Source: GAS188 sp963794475 (GTDB taxonomy: Bacteria > Pseudomonadota > Alphaproteobacteria > Rhizobiales > Beijerinckiaceae). From it: a stretch of 64,000 bases of DNA. The notes beneath the pieces were generated by a model, which saw only the letters and a list, made by a program, of their open reading frames with translations, did not search any database and had not been told where the DNA came from. The DNA lies in assembly GCA_963794475.1 (NCBI GenBank), contig CAWCDW010000003.1:1301827-1365826 (forward strand), read 5' to 3'. Position 1 is the stretch's first letter; each line of letters starts with the position of its first letter. Shown in pieces: positions 1 through 11,091 of this stretch. A program made the translations under genes and the position numbers.

Positions 1-2
1 TC

Positions 3-1163
3 TATCAGTATATCGTGACGGGCCCCGACCTGAACGAGCTTTTCGGGCTCGCGCCGACGCTCCTCGAGAAGCTGCGCAAGATCCCGATCCTGCGCGACGT
101 GGACATCGACCTGCAATTGCGCAACCCGCAGCGCACCATCAAGATCGACCGCGATCGCGCGGGCATTCTCGGCGTGACGGCCGATCAGATCCGCAACGCG
201 CTCTACAACGCCTTCGGCACGCGCCAGATCTCGACCATCTACACGCCGTCGAACGATTATCAGGTGATCATCCAGGCCAAGGGGGACTTCCAATCCGACC
301 CCAACGCGCTTTCGCGCGTCTATGTGACCTCGACGAGCGGCCAGAACGTGCCGCTGAGCGCGGTCGCGACGATCGTGCCCACCGTCGGCCCGCTCACCGT
401 GAACCGGCAGAGCCAATTGCCGGCGGTCGCCTTCTCCTTCAACCTCGGCGATGGTATCGCGCTCGGCCAGGCGATCGCCGCGATCCGCGCCGCCGAGCGC
501 GACATCAACATGCCGGCGACGGTGTCGACCGTGTTCACCGGCTCGGCGCAGCTCTTCCAGGAGGCGCTGGCCGGGCAAGGGCTTCTGCTCTTGGCGGCCG
601 TGGTCGTGATCTACATGGTTCTCGGCATTCTTTACGAGAGCTTCATCCACCCGATCACGATCCTTTCCGGCCTGCCTTCGGCGGGGCTCGGCGCCGTGCT
701 CTCGCTCGAGCTCTTCGGCCTCGACCTTTCCGTCATCGCCATCATCGGCGTGCTCATGCTGATCGGCATCGTGAAGAAGAACGCGATCATGATGATCGAT
801 GTCGCGATCACGCGGCGCCGGCGCGGCATTCCGGCCGCCGACGCGATCCAGGAAGCCTGCATGCTGCGCTTCCGCCCGATCATGATGACGACCTTCGCGG
901 CGCTTTGCGGCGTCATGCCGATCGCGGTCGGCGCCGGCACGGGCTCGGAGCTGCGCCAGCCGCTCGGCATCGCCGTGGTCGGCGGGCTCGCGGTCTCGCA
1001 ATTGCTCACGCTTTACATCACTCCCGTGATCTATGTGTATCTCGACAAGATCGAGCAATGGATCAACGGCGCTGAAGAAAAGCGCCTGCGCGAGGCGGAA
1101 GCCGAATTGCCGGACCCGGCGCCCCTGCCGTCGCCCGCGTCGCTCGCCTCAGCGGCGGAATAG
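3..1163 (+). CDS. RND multidrug efflux permease, C-terminal part (5' end outside window)
   Basis: Inner-membrane permease of the HAE1 family of proton-driven RND pumps, which works with a periplasmic adaptor and an outer-membrane channel. The reading frame is open from base 3, so only about the last 386 residues are present. They cover the end of the second periplasmic porter domain (residues 1-190) and the last transmembrane helices. The GIVKKNAIMMID motif in the helix near residue 255 is the form found in MdtB/MdtC-type pumps rather than AcrB. The tail is acidic and Pro-rich. The TAG stop is followed by a palindromic repeat. The adaptor gene and any partner pump gene would lie upstream, outside the window. 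Confidence 0.93.
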   Translation, partial: YQYIVTGPDLNELFGLAPTLLEKLRKIPILRDVDIDLQLRNPQRTIKIDRDRAGILGVTADQIRNALYNAFGTRQISTIYTPSNDYQVIIQAKGDFQSDPNALSRVYVTSTSGQNVPLSAVATIVPTVGPLTVNRQSQLPAVAFSFNLGDGIALGQAIAAIRAAERDINMPATVSTVFTGSAQLFQEALAGQGLLLLAAVVVIYMVLGILYESFIHPITILSGLPSAGLGAVLSLELFGLDLSVIAIIGVLMLIGIVKKNAIMMIDVAITRRRRGIPAADAIQEACMLRFRPIMMTTFAALCGVMPIAVGAGTGSELRQPLGIAVVGGLAVSQLLTLYITPVIYVYLDKIEQWINGAEEKRLREAEAELPDPAPLPSPASLASAAE

Positions 1164-1220
1164 GGGGACGGATGCGACCTCTGATCAGGCGCGTGAACTA
1201 GCGAAGGCGGTGAAACCTCT

Positions 1221-1312
1221 CCGCTCATGCCCGCGAAGGCGGGCATCCAGGTGTTCTTGGGGATCATGCGAAGCTAAAGGTCCGGATTCCCGCTTTTCGC
1301 TGGAATGAGCGG
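1221..1312. repeat. Intergenic nested palindromic repeat, copy A
   Basis: Outer arms CCGCTCAT (1221-1228) and ATGAGCGG (1305-1312) enclose a perfect hairpin ATGCCCGC-GAAG-GCGGGCAT (1227-1246) and a second imperfect one. The element lies between the convergent ends of the RND gene and the S10 peptidase, where it could act as a bidirectional terminator. Related elements lie at 5852 and 39861. Confidence 0.7.
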
Positions 1313-1347
1313 GGCGAGGCTGGACCGTCCCGAATCGCGAACCCAAC

Positions 1348-2949
1348 CTAATCGACGCTCATCATCGCCTTGGCTTCGTCGCGCAGGGCGGCGCGAGAGG
1401 CGTCGCGCGAATAGAACATATGGCCTCCGGGATAGACGACGAGGCGCACCCGATCCGGCGAGCCGTAGCGGGGGAGCTGATCGAGCTCCATCTTCGAGCC
1501 GAAATACGGGGTGACGAGATCGAACAAGCCATGGGCGACGAGCACCTTGAGCTTGGGGTCGAGCGCCAGGGCCTGGCGAAGCTGTGTCAGCGATTCGGGC
1601 GGGTTGAGGCCGCCGCCCCAATTCCACGACCGGTTCACGGCGTCGCTCAGGAGCTCATAGTGCCCGTCGGGCTTCCATTCGAGCCGATGCTCGTAAAGAT
1701 CGACCATGGCGCTCGTCATCGGCGCGCCGAGCGCATCGATGAGCGGGTCCTCGAAACGGCTGAAATAGGAATCGGGGAAGGGATCATAGCCGGTGACGGT
1801 TGCGTCATAGGCGCTGGTCACCTTGGCCTGACGCCGATCGAGCTCGCGCCGAAAGGCTTCGGGCGGGATTTGCGCCCCGAGACGGCGCACGAAGCTTCGA
1901 TCGAGGCCGGTGAGGGACGCGACCTTGTCGCTCAGCTGGTCGAGCACTTGCGGGTCGCTCTGGCCCTTCAGCTCGTCCATGAGAAAATCCGACGCCGCGT
2001 AGCGCTCGACATCTTGCACATCGGCGCGAGTCACGGGGCCTTTCGTCTCGCGCGTCACGGCCGCCATGCTGGGAAGGCTCGCGACATATTGCAGGAGGCT
2101 GGAGCCCCGGAATTCGCGGAAGTCGAGGAGAGGCGAAACGAGGATCAAGCCGCTCACGCCGACGCCTTGCTCCTTCTGCAAGTTCCAGACGGTGCGCGGC
2201 CCCCTGATGCCGCCATAGCTTTCGCCCAGAATGTATTTCGGCGAGACCATGCGGTTCGCCTGCTCGAGCCAGCGCCTGATGGTGACGGCGACCGAGGCCG
2301 CGTCGCCGTCGACCGAGTAGAAGCGCTTGCGCACCTCATCGCCCGTCGCGACGAAACGGCTATATCCGGTGCCGACCGGGTCGATGAAGACGAGATCGGT
2401 GAAATCGAGCCAGGTCTCGGCGTTCGGCACGAGAACGGGGGGCGCCGACGGAAAGGCCGCCTCGCTCGTCATCGGCAAGCGCCAAGGCCCCGCATTGCCG
2501 CATTGAAGCCAGGCCGAGGCCGAGCCCGGCCCGCCGTTGAAGACGAAGGTCACGGGGCGCGATTTCGCCTCCGTGCCGTCGAGCTGATAGGCCGTGTAGG
2601 CGATATCGGCCTGAGGCTCGCCGTTACCGTCGTAAATCCTGATCGAGCCCGCGGTCGCGGTGAAATTGAGGGTGCGGCCCGGAAGGGTGAGCGTTTGCTT
2701 CGTGGTGGAATCGGGCGGCAGGCGATGCGGCTCGCCAGCCTGACTGGGCGCCGGCGCTGGGCCGCGGCCTTGCCCCGGCTGCCCTTCCGGGCGCTCGCCC
2801 GAAGGCACGATTGCGGTCGCGGCCGAACGGGGCGCGGCGGGCTTGGCCGCGGGTTCGCCTTCTTGCGCAACCGCGAGCGAGGTGAAGACGAGAAGGCCGG
2901 CGCCCGTCGCGGCCAAGGCTAGGCGTGGGACTCGCAGGAAAAAACCCAT
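1348..2949 (-). CDS. Secreted S10-family serine carboxypeptidase-like protein
   Basis: Serine carboxypeptidase (S10, alpha/beta-hydrolase fold), expected to act in the periplasm on peptide C-termini. An N-terminal hydrophobic signal (about residues 3-28, ending near AVAQ) precedes a Pro/Ala-rich linker of about 50 residues. FNGGPGSAS near residue 140 supplies the oxyanion hole. GESYGG near 244 carries the nucleophile Ser. GLFDLVTP and PGGHMFY near the C-terminus fit the Asp and His of the triad. An upstream ATG at 2961 is in frame, but GGAGAG lies 4-5 bases before the ATG at 2949, so 2949 is preferred (533 residues). Exact substrate unknown. Confidence 0.9.
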   Translation of the reverse strand: MGFFLRVPRLALAATGAGLLVFTSLAVAQEGEPAAKPAAPRSAATAIVPSGERPEGQPGQGRGPAPAPSQAGEPHRLPPDSTTKQTLTLPGRTLNFTATAGSIRIYDGNGEPQADIAYTAYQLDGTEAKSRPVTFVFNGGPGSASAWLQCGNAGPWRLPMTSEAAFPSAPPVLVPNAETWLDFTDLVFIDPVGTGYSRFVATGDEVRKRFYSVDGDAASVAVTIRRWLEQANRMVSPKYILGESYGGIRGPRTVWNLQKEQGVGVSGLILVSPLLDFREFRGSSLLQYVASLPSMAAVTRETKGPVTRADVQDVERYAASDFLMDELKGQSDPQVLDQLSDKVASLTGLDRSFVRRLGAQIPPEAFRRELDRRQAKVTSAYDATVTGYDPFPDSYFSRFEDPLIDALGAPMTSAMVDLYEHRLEWKPDGHYELLSDAVNRSWNWGGGLNPPESLTQLRQALALDPKLKVLVAHGLFDLVTPYFGSKMELDQLPRYGSPDRVRLVVYPGGHMFYSRDASRAALRDEAKAMMSVD

Positions 2950-3142
2950 GTGACTCTCCATCGCGCGCCCCGCAACGTCCGAAACACGGAGACTATCGCG
3001 CCTCGTCTCTCATCGCCAGAGATCGTGACGTGAATATGAGGGTCGCGAGGTCGCGAGCACCTGACCATCTTTGCGCGGATTTTTTGTCGGCTTGCGGACA
3101 TATTCGCAAGGGAAATGCGGATGGCCGCCATGGGAGCGCAAC

Positions 3143-3886
3143 ATGCGCAAGACCACTCTCGCTTTCTCGCTTCTCGCCGCGACGCTTGCCGCCATGCTTC
3201 CCGGGCGGGCAGCCTTGGGCCAGTCCTCTTCGACACCGCAATCGCCGACCCGTTCCTTTCTCACGGTCGAGGGAAACGGCCAAGCGGAGGCCAAGCCCGA
3301 TTATGCGAGGCTCACCGTCGAGCTTCTCGCCAAGGCCCCGACCATCGAGGGCGCGGTCGAGGCGAGCAAGACCCTGGTGCCGCGCGTGGACACGCTTCTC
3401 CAATCGCTCAAGAGCGAGGGCGTCGGGACCGAAAGCAGCCGTTTCTCTATCGGCGAATCACCATCGCCTCATCCCGCGCCGAATGGGCCGACGCCTGCGC
3501 TTTCGTATACGGCGACGACGAGCTACAGCCTCAAGCTCGTAAGGATCGATCGACTCAATGCCGTCATCGGCGCGCTGGCCTCACCCGGGCTCCTCGAGAT
3601 GCGCTCGGCTTCCTTCCACGTCGCGAATGAGCATGTCCCCATGGACGAGGCGCGACGCGACGCGGTCGCCGATGCGAAGCGCCAAGCCGAGGTGCTCGCC
3701 GACGCGGCGGGCGTGAGGCTCGATGATCTCGCCTCGATCTCGGACGCGCGGGCTTCCCCGCAAGGTCAGGTCGCTTACGATCTTACTTCTTCGGTTGCAC
3801 GAAAATATCTGCAGGTCGTCCCGCCGTCGAAGCTCGATTTCACCGCCACGATCGTGATGAGCTGGCACATCTCGCCGAAGCCTTGA
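3143..3886 (+). CDS. SIMPL domain (DUF541) periplasmic protein
   Basis: Member of the SIMPL/DUF541 family (E. coli YggE type), periplasmic or membrane-attached proteins linked to oxidative-stress tolerance, biochemical role unknown. A signal peptide covers about residues 1-27 (ends ALGQ). The SIMPL domain runs from FLTVEGNGQAEAKPD to the end. The ATG at 3143 has GGAG about 6 bases upstream and directly precedes the signal peptide, so the in-frame ATG at 3071 is rejected. Length 247 residues, normal for the family. Divergent from the S10 peptidase and convergent with hrcA. Confidence 0.88.
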   Translation: MRKTTLAFSLLAATLAAMLPGRAALGQSSSTPQSPTRSFLTVEGNGQAEAKPDYARLTVELLAKAPTIEGAVEASKTLVPRVDTLLQSLKSEGVGTESSRFSIGESPSPHPAPNGPTPALSYTATTSYSLKLVRIDRLNAVIGALASPGLLEMRSASFHVANEHVPMDEARRDAVADAKRQAEVLADAAGVRLDDLASISDARASPQGQVAYDLTSSVARKYLQVVPPSKLDFTATIVMSWHISPKP

Positions 3887-3913
3887 GAGCGCCTTGGAGC
3901 CATCGCGAGGTCC

Positions 3914-4990
3914 TCACCTCCCGCTGTCGATGAGCGTCGAGACCACCTTCGCCGTATAATCGACCATCGGGATGATGCGGGCGTAGTTCAGCCGCGTCGG
4001 GCCGATGACGCCGAGAACGCCCACGATCTTCTCATGGCCGATCTTGAAGGGGGCGGCGATCATGGTCGAGCCGGAGAGCGAGAACAGCTTGTTCTCCGAG
4101 CCGATGAAGATGCGCACGCCCTCGCCCTCCTCGGCACGCGCCAGGAGATCGACGACCTCGCGCTGCGTCTCGAGGTCCGCGAGAAGAAGGCGCACGCGCT
4201 CGAGGTCGTCGGTGGCCGTCAGATCCTCGAGGAGGTTCGCCTGGCCGCGCACGATCAATTGCCGGGTCTCGCCCCCGCCCGTCCAGCTCGCGAGCCCGGC
4301 CTCGATCAGGCCGGCCGTGAGAGCGTCGATCTCGCGCTCGACCGCGGCGCGTGAGGATTGCAGCTCGGCGCGCAATTCTGCGAGCGTCTTGCCGAGAATG
4401 CGCGCGTTGAGGAAATTCGTGGCCTCGGTGAGCGCCGAGGCCGGCAGGCCGGGCGGCAAGGCCACCACCCGGTTCTCGACCGAGCCGTCGTCCGAGACGA
4501 GGACGACGAGGGCGCGGCGCGGCTCGAGCTGCACGAATTCCACATGCTTCAGCCGCGCGTTGTTCTTGGTGGTGACCACGACGCCGGCGCCGCGCGACAG
4601 GCCGGAGAGGAGCGAGGTCGCCTCGCGCAAAACGGCATCGAGCGTGCGCCCTTCCGATTTCGCCTTGACCTCGGCGTCGATGCGCGCCCGGTCCTCGCTC
4701 GACAAATCGCCCACCTCGAGAAGCGCGTCGACGAAGAAGCGCATGCCGAGTTCCGTCGGCAGCCGCCCGGCGCTCGCATGCGGCGAATAGATGAGGCCCG
4801 TCGATTCGAGATCGGCCATGACGTTGCGCACGCTCGCGGGCGACAAGGCCATGGGAATGAGGCGCGACAGATTGCGCGAGCCGACGGGCTCGCCTGTGGC
4901 GAGATAGGCCTCAACGATCTGGCGGAAAATCTCGCGCGAACGCTCGTTGAGATCGACGATGGCGTGCGACGGCGGGAGCGCGCTAGGCAT
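3914..4990 (-). CDS. hrcA: Heat-inducible transcription repressor HrcA
   Basis: Repressor of class I heat-shock genes, which binds the CIRCE operator upstream of groESL/dnaK and is kept active by GroEL. 358 residues, normal length. The N-terminal winged-helix region shows LNERSREIFRQIVEAYL and EPVGSRNLSR (residues 14-45), then SPASVRNVMADLE and SAGRLPTELG, all diagnostic. The C-terminal domain has IGSENKLF and GVIGPTRLNYARIIPMVDYTA. The usual alphaproteobacterial partners rph and grpE are not next to it here. The upstream gene on the same strand is an SDR, 69 bases away. I saw no CIRCE palindrome near the gene. Confidence 0.97.
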   Translation of the reverse strand: MPSALPPSHAIVDLNERSREIFRQIVEAYLATGEPVGSRNLSRLIPMALSPASVRNVMADLESTGLIYSPHASAGRLPTELGMRFFVDALLEVGDLSSEDRARIDAEVKAKSEGRTLDAVLREATSLLSGLSRGAGVVVTTKNNARLKHVEFVQLEPRRALVVLVSDDGSVENRVVALPPGLPASALTEATNFLNARILGKTLAELRAELQSSRAAVEREIDALTAGLIEAGLASWTGGGETRQLIVRGQANLLEDLTATDDLERVRLLLADLETQREVVDLLARAEEGEGVRIFIGSENKLFSLSGSTMIAAPFKIGHEKIVGVLGVIGPTRLNYARIIPMVDYTAKVVSTLIDSGR

Positions 4991-5059
4991 CGGCGCTCTC
5001 GCCCGCCGGCGCTCCGTGGCAGCGGTCGCGAAGCTCGTGAAAATCGCGGTCGCTCATCG

Positions 5060-5809
5060 TCAATACGTCGCTCTTCCGCCTGAGAGATCGAAGACGGCGC
5101 CCGTCGAGAAGGAGCATTCCTCGCTCGCGAGCCAGGCGATCAAAGCCGCGATCTCCTCCACGAGGCCGAAGCGGCCGAGCGGGATCTTCGAGAGCATGAA
5201 GTCGATATGCTCCTGCTTCATTTGGTCGAAGATCGCGGTCTTGACCGCGGCCGGCGTCACGCAATTGACGCGAATTCCGGTCTTCGCGAGCTCCTTGCCA
5301 AGCGATTTCGTAAGCCCGATCACCGCGGCCTTGCTGGCGCTGTAGGCGGAGGCGTTGGGGTTGCCTTCCTTGCCGGCGACCGAGGCGATGTTGACGATGC
5401 GCCCGTAATTCTTGGCGCGCATCGGGCCGAGCACGGCCTTGTTGCAATAAAAGAGCGCGTGCACATTCACGTCGAAGACGCGCCTCCACTCGTCGGGTGG
5501 GTATTCGGCGAGCGGCGCGTTCGGCCCGGTGATGCCGGCGCTCGCAACGAGAATATCGATGCTGCCGAGCGCGTCCGCGGCCTCGCGCGCCGCACGATCG
5601 ACGGCTGAGGGATCGGTGAGATCGAGCGCGACGTGATGTGTCTTGCCGCCGATCGCCGTCGCGGCGCGCTTCAGCCCCGCCGCGTCGCGATCCCAGAGCG
5701 ACAAGCGCGCGCCATCCGCGGCGAGGCGGCGCGCCACGCCAAGCCCAATTCCCGACGCCGCGCCCGTGACCACCGCCACGCGACCCTTGAAGCGCGCCCC
5801 ATCACTCAT
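5060..5809 (-). CDS. Short-chain dehydrogenase/reductase (FabG-like)
   Basis: Classical NAD(P)-dependent SDR of 249 residues. The cofactor site TGAASGIG is near residue 14, NAG is replaced by SAG in LVASAGITG, the catalytic Ser lies in NIASVAG, and YSASK holds the Tyr and Lys. The C-terminus FSTGAVFDLSGGRATY fits sugar- or hydroxyacid-active SDRs, but the substrate cannot be read from the sequence. The start is taken at the ATG at 5809, with GGAGAAAGAGC just upstream, rather than the TTG at 5827. Probably cotranscribed with hrcA downstream. Confidence 0.9.
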   Translation of the reverse strand: MSDGARFKGRVAVVTGAASGIGLGVARRLAADGARLSLWDRDAAGLKRAATAIGGKTHHVALDLTDPSAVDRAAREAADALGSIDILVASAGITGPNAPLAEYPPDEWRRVFDVNVHALFYCNKAVLGPMRAKNYGRIVNIASVAGKEGNPNASAYSASKAAVIGLTKSLGKELAKTGIRVNCVTPAAVKTAIFDQMKQEHIDFMLSKIPLGRFGLVEEIAALIAWLASEECSFSTGAVFDLSGGRATY

Positions 5810-5851
5810 GCTCTTTCTCCGGCCCAACTCCGTACCTTTGTGGAGGACTAG

Positions 5852-5930
5852 ATGCCCGCCTGGGCGGGCATGAGCGGAAAAGGGTGCGCCTCATTTCAAC
5901 TCCGCTCTTTTCCGCGAAAGCGGGAACCCA
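5852..5930. repeat. Intergenic palindromic repeat, copy B
   Basis: Perfect hairpin ATGCCCGCC-TG-GGCGGGCAT (5852-5871), followed by GCGGAAAAG (5874-5882) pairing with CTTTTCCGC (5907-5915). It resembles the element at 1221. It lies upstream of the SDR gene, in the 150-base gap before the aldose epimerase stop. Confidence 0.65.
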
Positions 5931-5994
5931 GACTTTATCGAACATAATTTATGATTTCGCCGCTCGCCAGAAGACTCTCGTCAAGGATCGATGT

Positions 5995-6872
5995 TTATGA
6001 AGCCGCCCGCCAAGCATAAGCGACGGCGTGGCGCGCGCTCGCGCCGGGCGCGAGTGAACGCATCGAGGGCTTCTCGAAAATATCGCCCTCGAAGCCCTCG
6101 GGGTCGCTATGGCCTGTCCAGCATTCGATGCAAAGGAAGGGCGCGCCGGGCTTCGTCCAGAGCGCGACATGGGGAAAATCCTCGACGGAAATCTCGATCG
6201 CCTGGCCGCGCCCGTTCACATAAGCCACATCGGTGCTCGCCGCGTCGAGGAAGCAAAGCGCATCATTCTCGAAGAGCTCGGGCGCAAGCCGCAATCTCCC
6301 GTTCTCGAGCGGCACCTTGCGAGAGGCCCGTGCGATCAGCCCGCCGGGTGCGACCCGAGGAACTTGCGGCGAAACGCTCTTGTCGAACACGACCTCATGC
6401 TCTTGCAGCGAGCCGCCCGGCAGCGGAAAGACGAAGCCCGGATGCAAGCCGAGCGCGTAGGGAAGCGCCTCGTCGCCAGGGTTGTGCACGCTGAAGTTCG
6501 CCGCAAGGCTAGTCGGCGAAAGCGTGTACTCGACCTCGAGCACGAACCCGAAGGGGTAAAGCGCGCGTGTTGCCGCATTGTCGCTGAGGCTCAGGCGCAC
6601 GCTCTCATTCGATTTCTCCTCGATCGTAAATCCTTGCGCCGAGGCAAAGCCGTGAAGGCCGAGCGGGTAGCGCTTGCCCCTGATCCGCATTTCGCCATTG
6701 CGCGTCCAGCCGACCACGGGAAACAGGATCGGGCTTTGTTTCGGCCACCAGGCCGGATCGCCCGGCCAGATCAGGGAATTCCCCTCGACGCGCCAGTCTT
6801 TCGGTTCGGCTCCAAGCGTCGAGATCGCGGCGCGCGCCGAACCGCTCGCGAGCACAACCAAGGATTCTTGGT

Positions 6873-6876
<4 letters not shown>
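5995..6876 (-). CDS. Aldose 1-epimerase family protein
   Basis: Galactose mutarotase-like beta-sandwich protein of 293 residues, probably interconverting sugar anomers. It shows the family features WWPKQSPILFPVVGW near residue 42, LGLHGFASAQGF near 72 and ALGLHPGFVFPLPGG near 140, with conserved His in the latter two. It resembles the LacX/YihR-like cytosolic subgroup more than GalM. Its GTG start overlaps the stop of the upstream ABC ATPase gene by four bases (GTGA), so the two are translationally coupled, although a functional link between peptide uptake and a sugar epimerase is not obvious. Confidence 0.85.
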
Positions 6877-8765
<1,889 letters not shown>

Positions 8766-8814
8766 GGGCGTGATTATTGCCTGGGTAAACGCGGTTGGCT
8801 ACCGCGCCTGCGCG

Positions 8815-9090
8815 CCCCTCGCGTCCCCCGGTGTCATACCCGGTGAGGTGAGCGGAGCCAGCCGAGGGAAGGGCACCCAGGGACGGTGACGGAAGATGGA
8901 TACCCTTCCCCTCGCGATCCTTTGGATCGCTCGACCGGGTATGACACACCTTCCCCTCGCGTCCCCCGGTGTCATGCCCGGCGAGGTGAGCGGAGCGAGC
9001 CGAGGGAAGGGCACCCAGGGACGGTGACGGAAGATGGATACCCTTCCCCTCGCGATCCTTTGGATCGCTCGGCCGGGTATGACACCGGTA
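8815..9090. repeat. Two tandem copies of a 138-bp nested inverted repeat
   Basis: Copies at 8815-8952 and 8953-9090 match at a strict offset of 138 with only a few substitutions (for example ATACCCGG versus ATGCCCGG). Each copy is itself a nested palindrome: outer arms GTGTCAT(A/G)CCCGG and CCGGGTATGACAC, a middle pair CGAGGGAAGGG and CCCTTCCCCTCG, and an inner hairpin GCGATCC-TTT-GGATCGC. The unit fills the 333-base gap between the coiled-coil gene and the ABC ATPase gene. It carries no credible ORF. Confidence 0.85.
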
Positions 9091-9098
9091 CTTACTTC

Positions 9099-10589
9099 TT
9101 ACGCCTTGATGATCGGCTCGACGCCGCCGGAGGCCGTGGCGGCGGCTTCGCTCTTTTGCGGCTCCGGGGCTTCCTTTTCCTCTGTCAGCGCGCCACGGCG
9201 CAGGGTCGCCTGGAGCCGCGTCAACTCGCGCTGAAGCTGCGCGCGATCCTTGCGGGCCGCTTCGAGCGAGCCTTCCACCACGGAATGCTCGAGCCGCTCG
9301 CGCTCGAGCGTCGCGTTCAACTCCTCGACGCGCTTCTCGAACGCCTGGCGGCTTGCTTGCAAATCCGCCTCGCTGTGCTCGACGCGGTCGGTGAGCAATT
9401 GGATGCGCTCCTCGGCACGCGTCAATTGCGCCTCGCGTTTCTTCACCGTGTTCAAAAGCGCGGTCGCCCGTTCGACAAGGGTCGCTCGCGATTGCTCGAG
9501 GCCGCGCACTTGGGCGTCCTGCGCCTCGCGCGAGGCTTCCATCTCGGCGAGCTTCTTTTCGGCCTTGTTGCGCCCGAAGGCGGACTCCATCGCGGCGCGA
9601 TCGGCGTTCCTCGCCTCCTCGGTGCGCGCGCCGAGGTTTTGCCGGGTCTCGGCGAGAAGCTTCTCGGCGGTCGCGGCGCGTGCCTGCAAGGCGCTCACCT
9701 GCATATTGAGCGCGCTGTAGCCGCTGCGGTAGCGCTCGTTGGCCTCGTCGACCGCGGCAACGAGCTTGTTGCGCTCGGTCTCGATCTCCGCGACCGTGCC
9801 TTCGACCTGCACGATGCGCGTCTTGGCGATGGTCAAGGCGTTGTCGGTGTCGGTGAGGCGCTGGGTGACGCGGGTAAGCTCGGCATTGGTCTGGTCGAGC
9901 AGGATTTGCAGCGAGCGCTTGTCGTCCTCGAGCAGCACGACCTTGTCGCGCGCGGCCGCGAGATCGGCTTCCAAAAGGCCGATCCGCTTGTCCGCCATGG
10001 CGCTTTGGTCGCGCAGCGTCTGATTGTCCTCGCTGAAGGCGCGGACCTGGGCCGTCTCCCTTTCCAGATGCCGCTCGAGCTCGACGATCTCGGCGCGCTT
10101 GCTCGTGAGCTCGTTGGTCAGCTCGGTGCGCGTGCTCTCGAGATCGCGCACCGCTTGGCGCGAAAGGTCCAGCTCGTGGCGCAGCCGCTCATTCTCGCCC
10201 TTGAGCGTCGAGGCTTTCTTCTCGATCTCGCGATATTCGACCTGGAGCGTCTCATAGGTCGCCCGCACTTGGCTGAAATTGCGCCGCAAGGAAATGTTCT
10301 GGGACTTCTCGACCTCGAGCGACCGCAAAGCCTTGTTCGCGGGCTCCATGATCTTGATGAAGGCATCCTTGAATTCATCGAACTCGTTGATCTTGCGGCC
10401 AGCGTCGATGAGGAGGTTGCGCAAGGACTCGTTTTCCTCGCCGAGGCGCACCCCCACATCGGCGAAACTGTCGGCTTCGAGGCCGTCGAAGCCACTGTCC
10501 GGAATGGCGGCGAGCGCAGTCATGCCGGAAAGCGCTTCGCTTCCCGTTTCCGGTTGTCTGCGTCCAAAAAGCTTGGAGAGCTTACTCAT
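9099..10589 (-). CDS. Large coiled-coil protein, possibly crescentin-like
   Basis: Soluble protein of 496 residues with no catalytic motif. A short basic head (MSKLSKLFGRRQPE) and a segment of about 50 residues precede an almost continuous heptad-type coiled coil from about 50 to 475, rich in Glu, Arg, Ala and Leu. The tail is short and Pro/Glu-rich. The architecture (basic head, long rod, short tail, about 450-500 residues) fits bacterial intermediate-filament-like proteins such as Caulobacter crescentin. Similar proteins in this order are often labelled chromosome-partition proteins without evidence. Function here is inferred from architecture only. Confidence 0.8.
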   Translation of the reverse strand: MSKLSKLFGRRQPETGSEALSGMTALAAIPDSGFDGLEADSFADVGVRLGEENESLRNLLIDAGRKINEFDEFKDAFIKIMEPANKALRSLEVEKSQNISLRRNFSQVRATYETLQVEYREIEKKASTLKGENERLRHELDLSRQAVRDLESTRTELTNELTSKRAEIVELERHLERETAQVRAFSEDNQTLRDQSAMADKRIGLLEADLAAARDKVVLLEDDKRSLQILLDQTNAELTRVTQRLTDTDNALTIAKTRIVQVEGTVAEIETERNKLVAAVDEANERYRSGYSALNMQVSALQARAATAEKLLAETRQNLGARTEEARNADRAAMESAFGRNKAEKKLAEMEASREAQDAQVRGLEQSRATLVERATALLNTVKKREAQLTRAEERIQLLTDRVEHSEADLQASRQAFEKRVEELNATLERERLEHSVVEGSLEAARKDRAQLQRELTRLQATLRRGALTEEKEAPEPQKSEAAATASGGVEPIIKA

Positions 10590-11091
10590 GACCCATGACC
10601 CAATTAGCGCGGCGGACCCCCCTTTTACATGAAGCCTAACTCTATTCCAACCGTTAGCGTTCAGAATTAGCGTCGCGTTTGCGCATGGCGTGCGGCGAGA
10701 CGCGCCGGAAGGGCGTCGAAAACTGGCTTGCGCTCGCGCGATGAAAATCGGGGGTGAGATTGCGGCCCACGCCGCGAAACGGAAATGCGTTACGATATCG
10801 GCGGAAATTTCAACAAATCAATGCGGAGGGGGGGACTGAGCTTTACGCCTTCGCTCGCAGCGGCGGCTGATCTTTCCTTCATCGCCGATGAGCAGGCGTT
10901 CGTGATCGCTTAAACGGCGGAAGCATGGCGGAGACGGACCCTATCACATTGTCGTCATCACCAATCCCGGCCCGAAGCCGCTCGAGATCCGCGTCGGCAA
11001 GGGGCGCTGAGCGACTCTCCCAAGGCGACGCTCGGGGCGCCGCCCTCGGGGGACGGGTAAACCGGGAATGCGCTTCGCCCGTCGGGTGACG
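10590..11091. other. Intergenic region with a possible gene remnant
   Basis: 500 bases between two minus-strand genes. The side next to the coiled-coil gene is AT-richer (10590-10670) and probably holds its promoter. On the plus strand, a 30-codon ORF (10821-10913) is followed in another frame by an open stretch ending at a TGA at 11008-11010 that reads GPYHIVVITNPGPKPLEIRV. Together they look like the broken remains of a small gene. No RNA gene is apparent. Confidence 0.4.

Noticed and set aside
1420..2922. 500-residue plus-strand ORF opposite the S10 peptidase
   Set aside because: Antisense shadow; the minus strand carries a signal peptide and the full catalytic motif set.
8815..9090. CRISPR array
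   Set aside because: Only two contiguous 138-bp copies, no spacers and no cas genes; each copy is a nested palindrome.
8886..10598. 570-residue plus-strand ORF opposite the coiled-coil gene
   Set aside because: An antisense shadow: GC-rich codon bias opens the opposite frame, and the translation is Arg/Leu/Asp/His-rich without family features. The minus-strand protein has a clear start and regular heptads.
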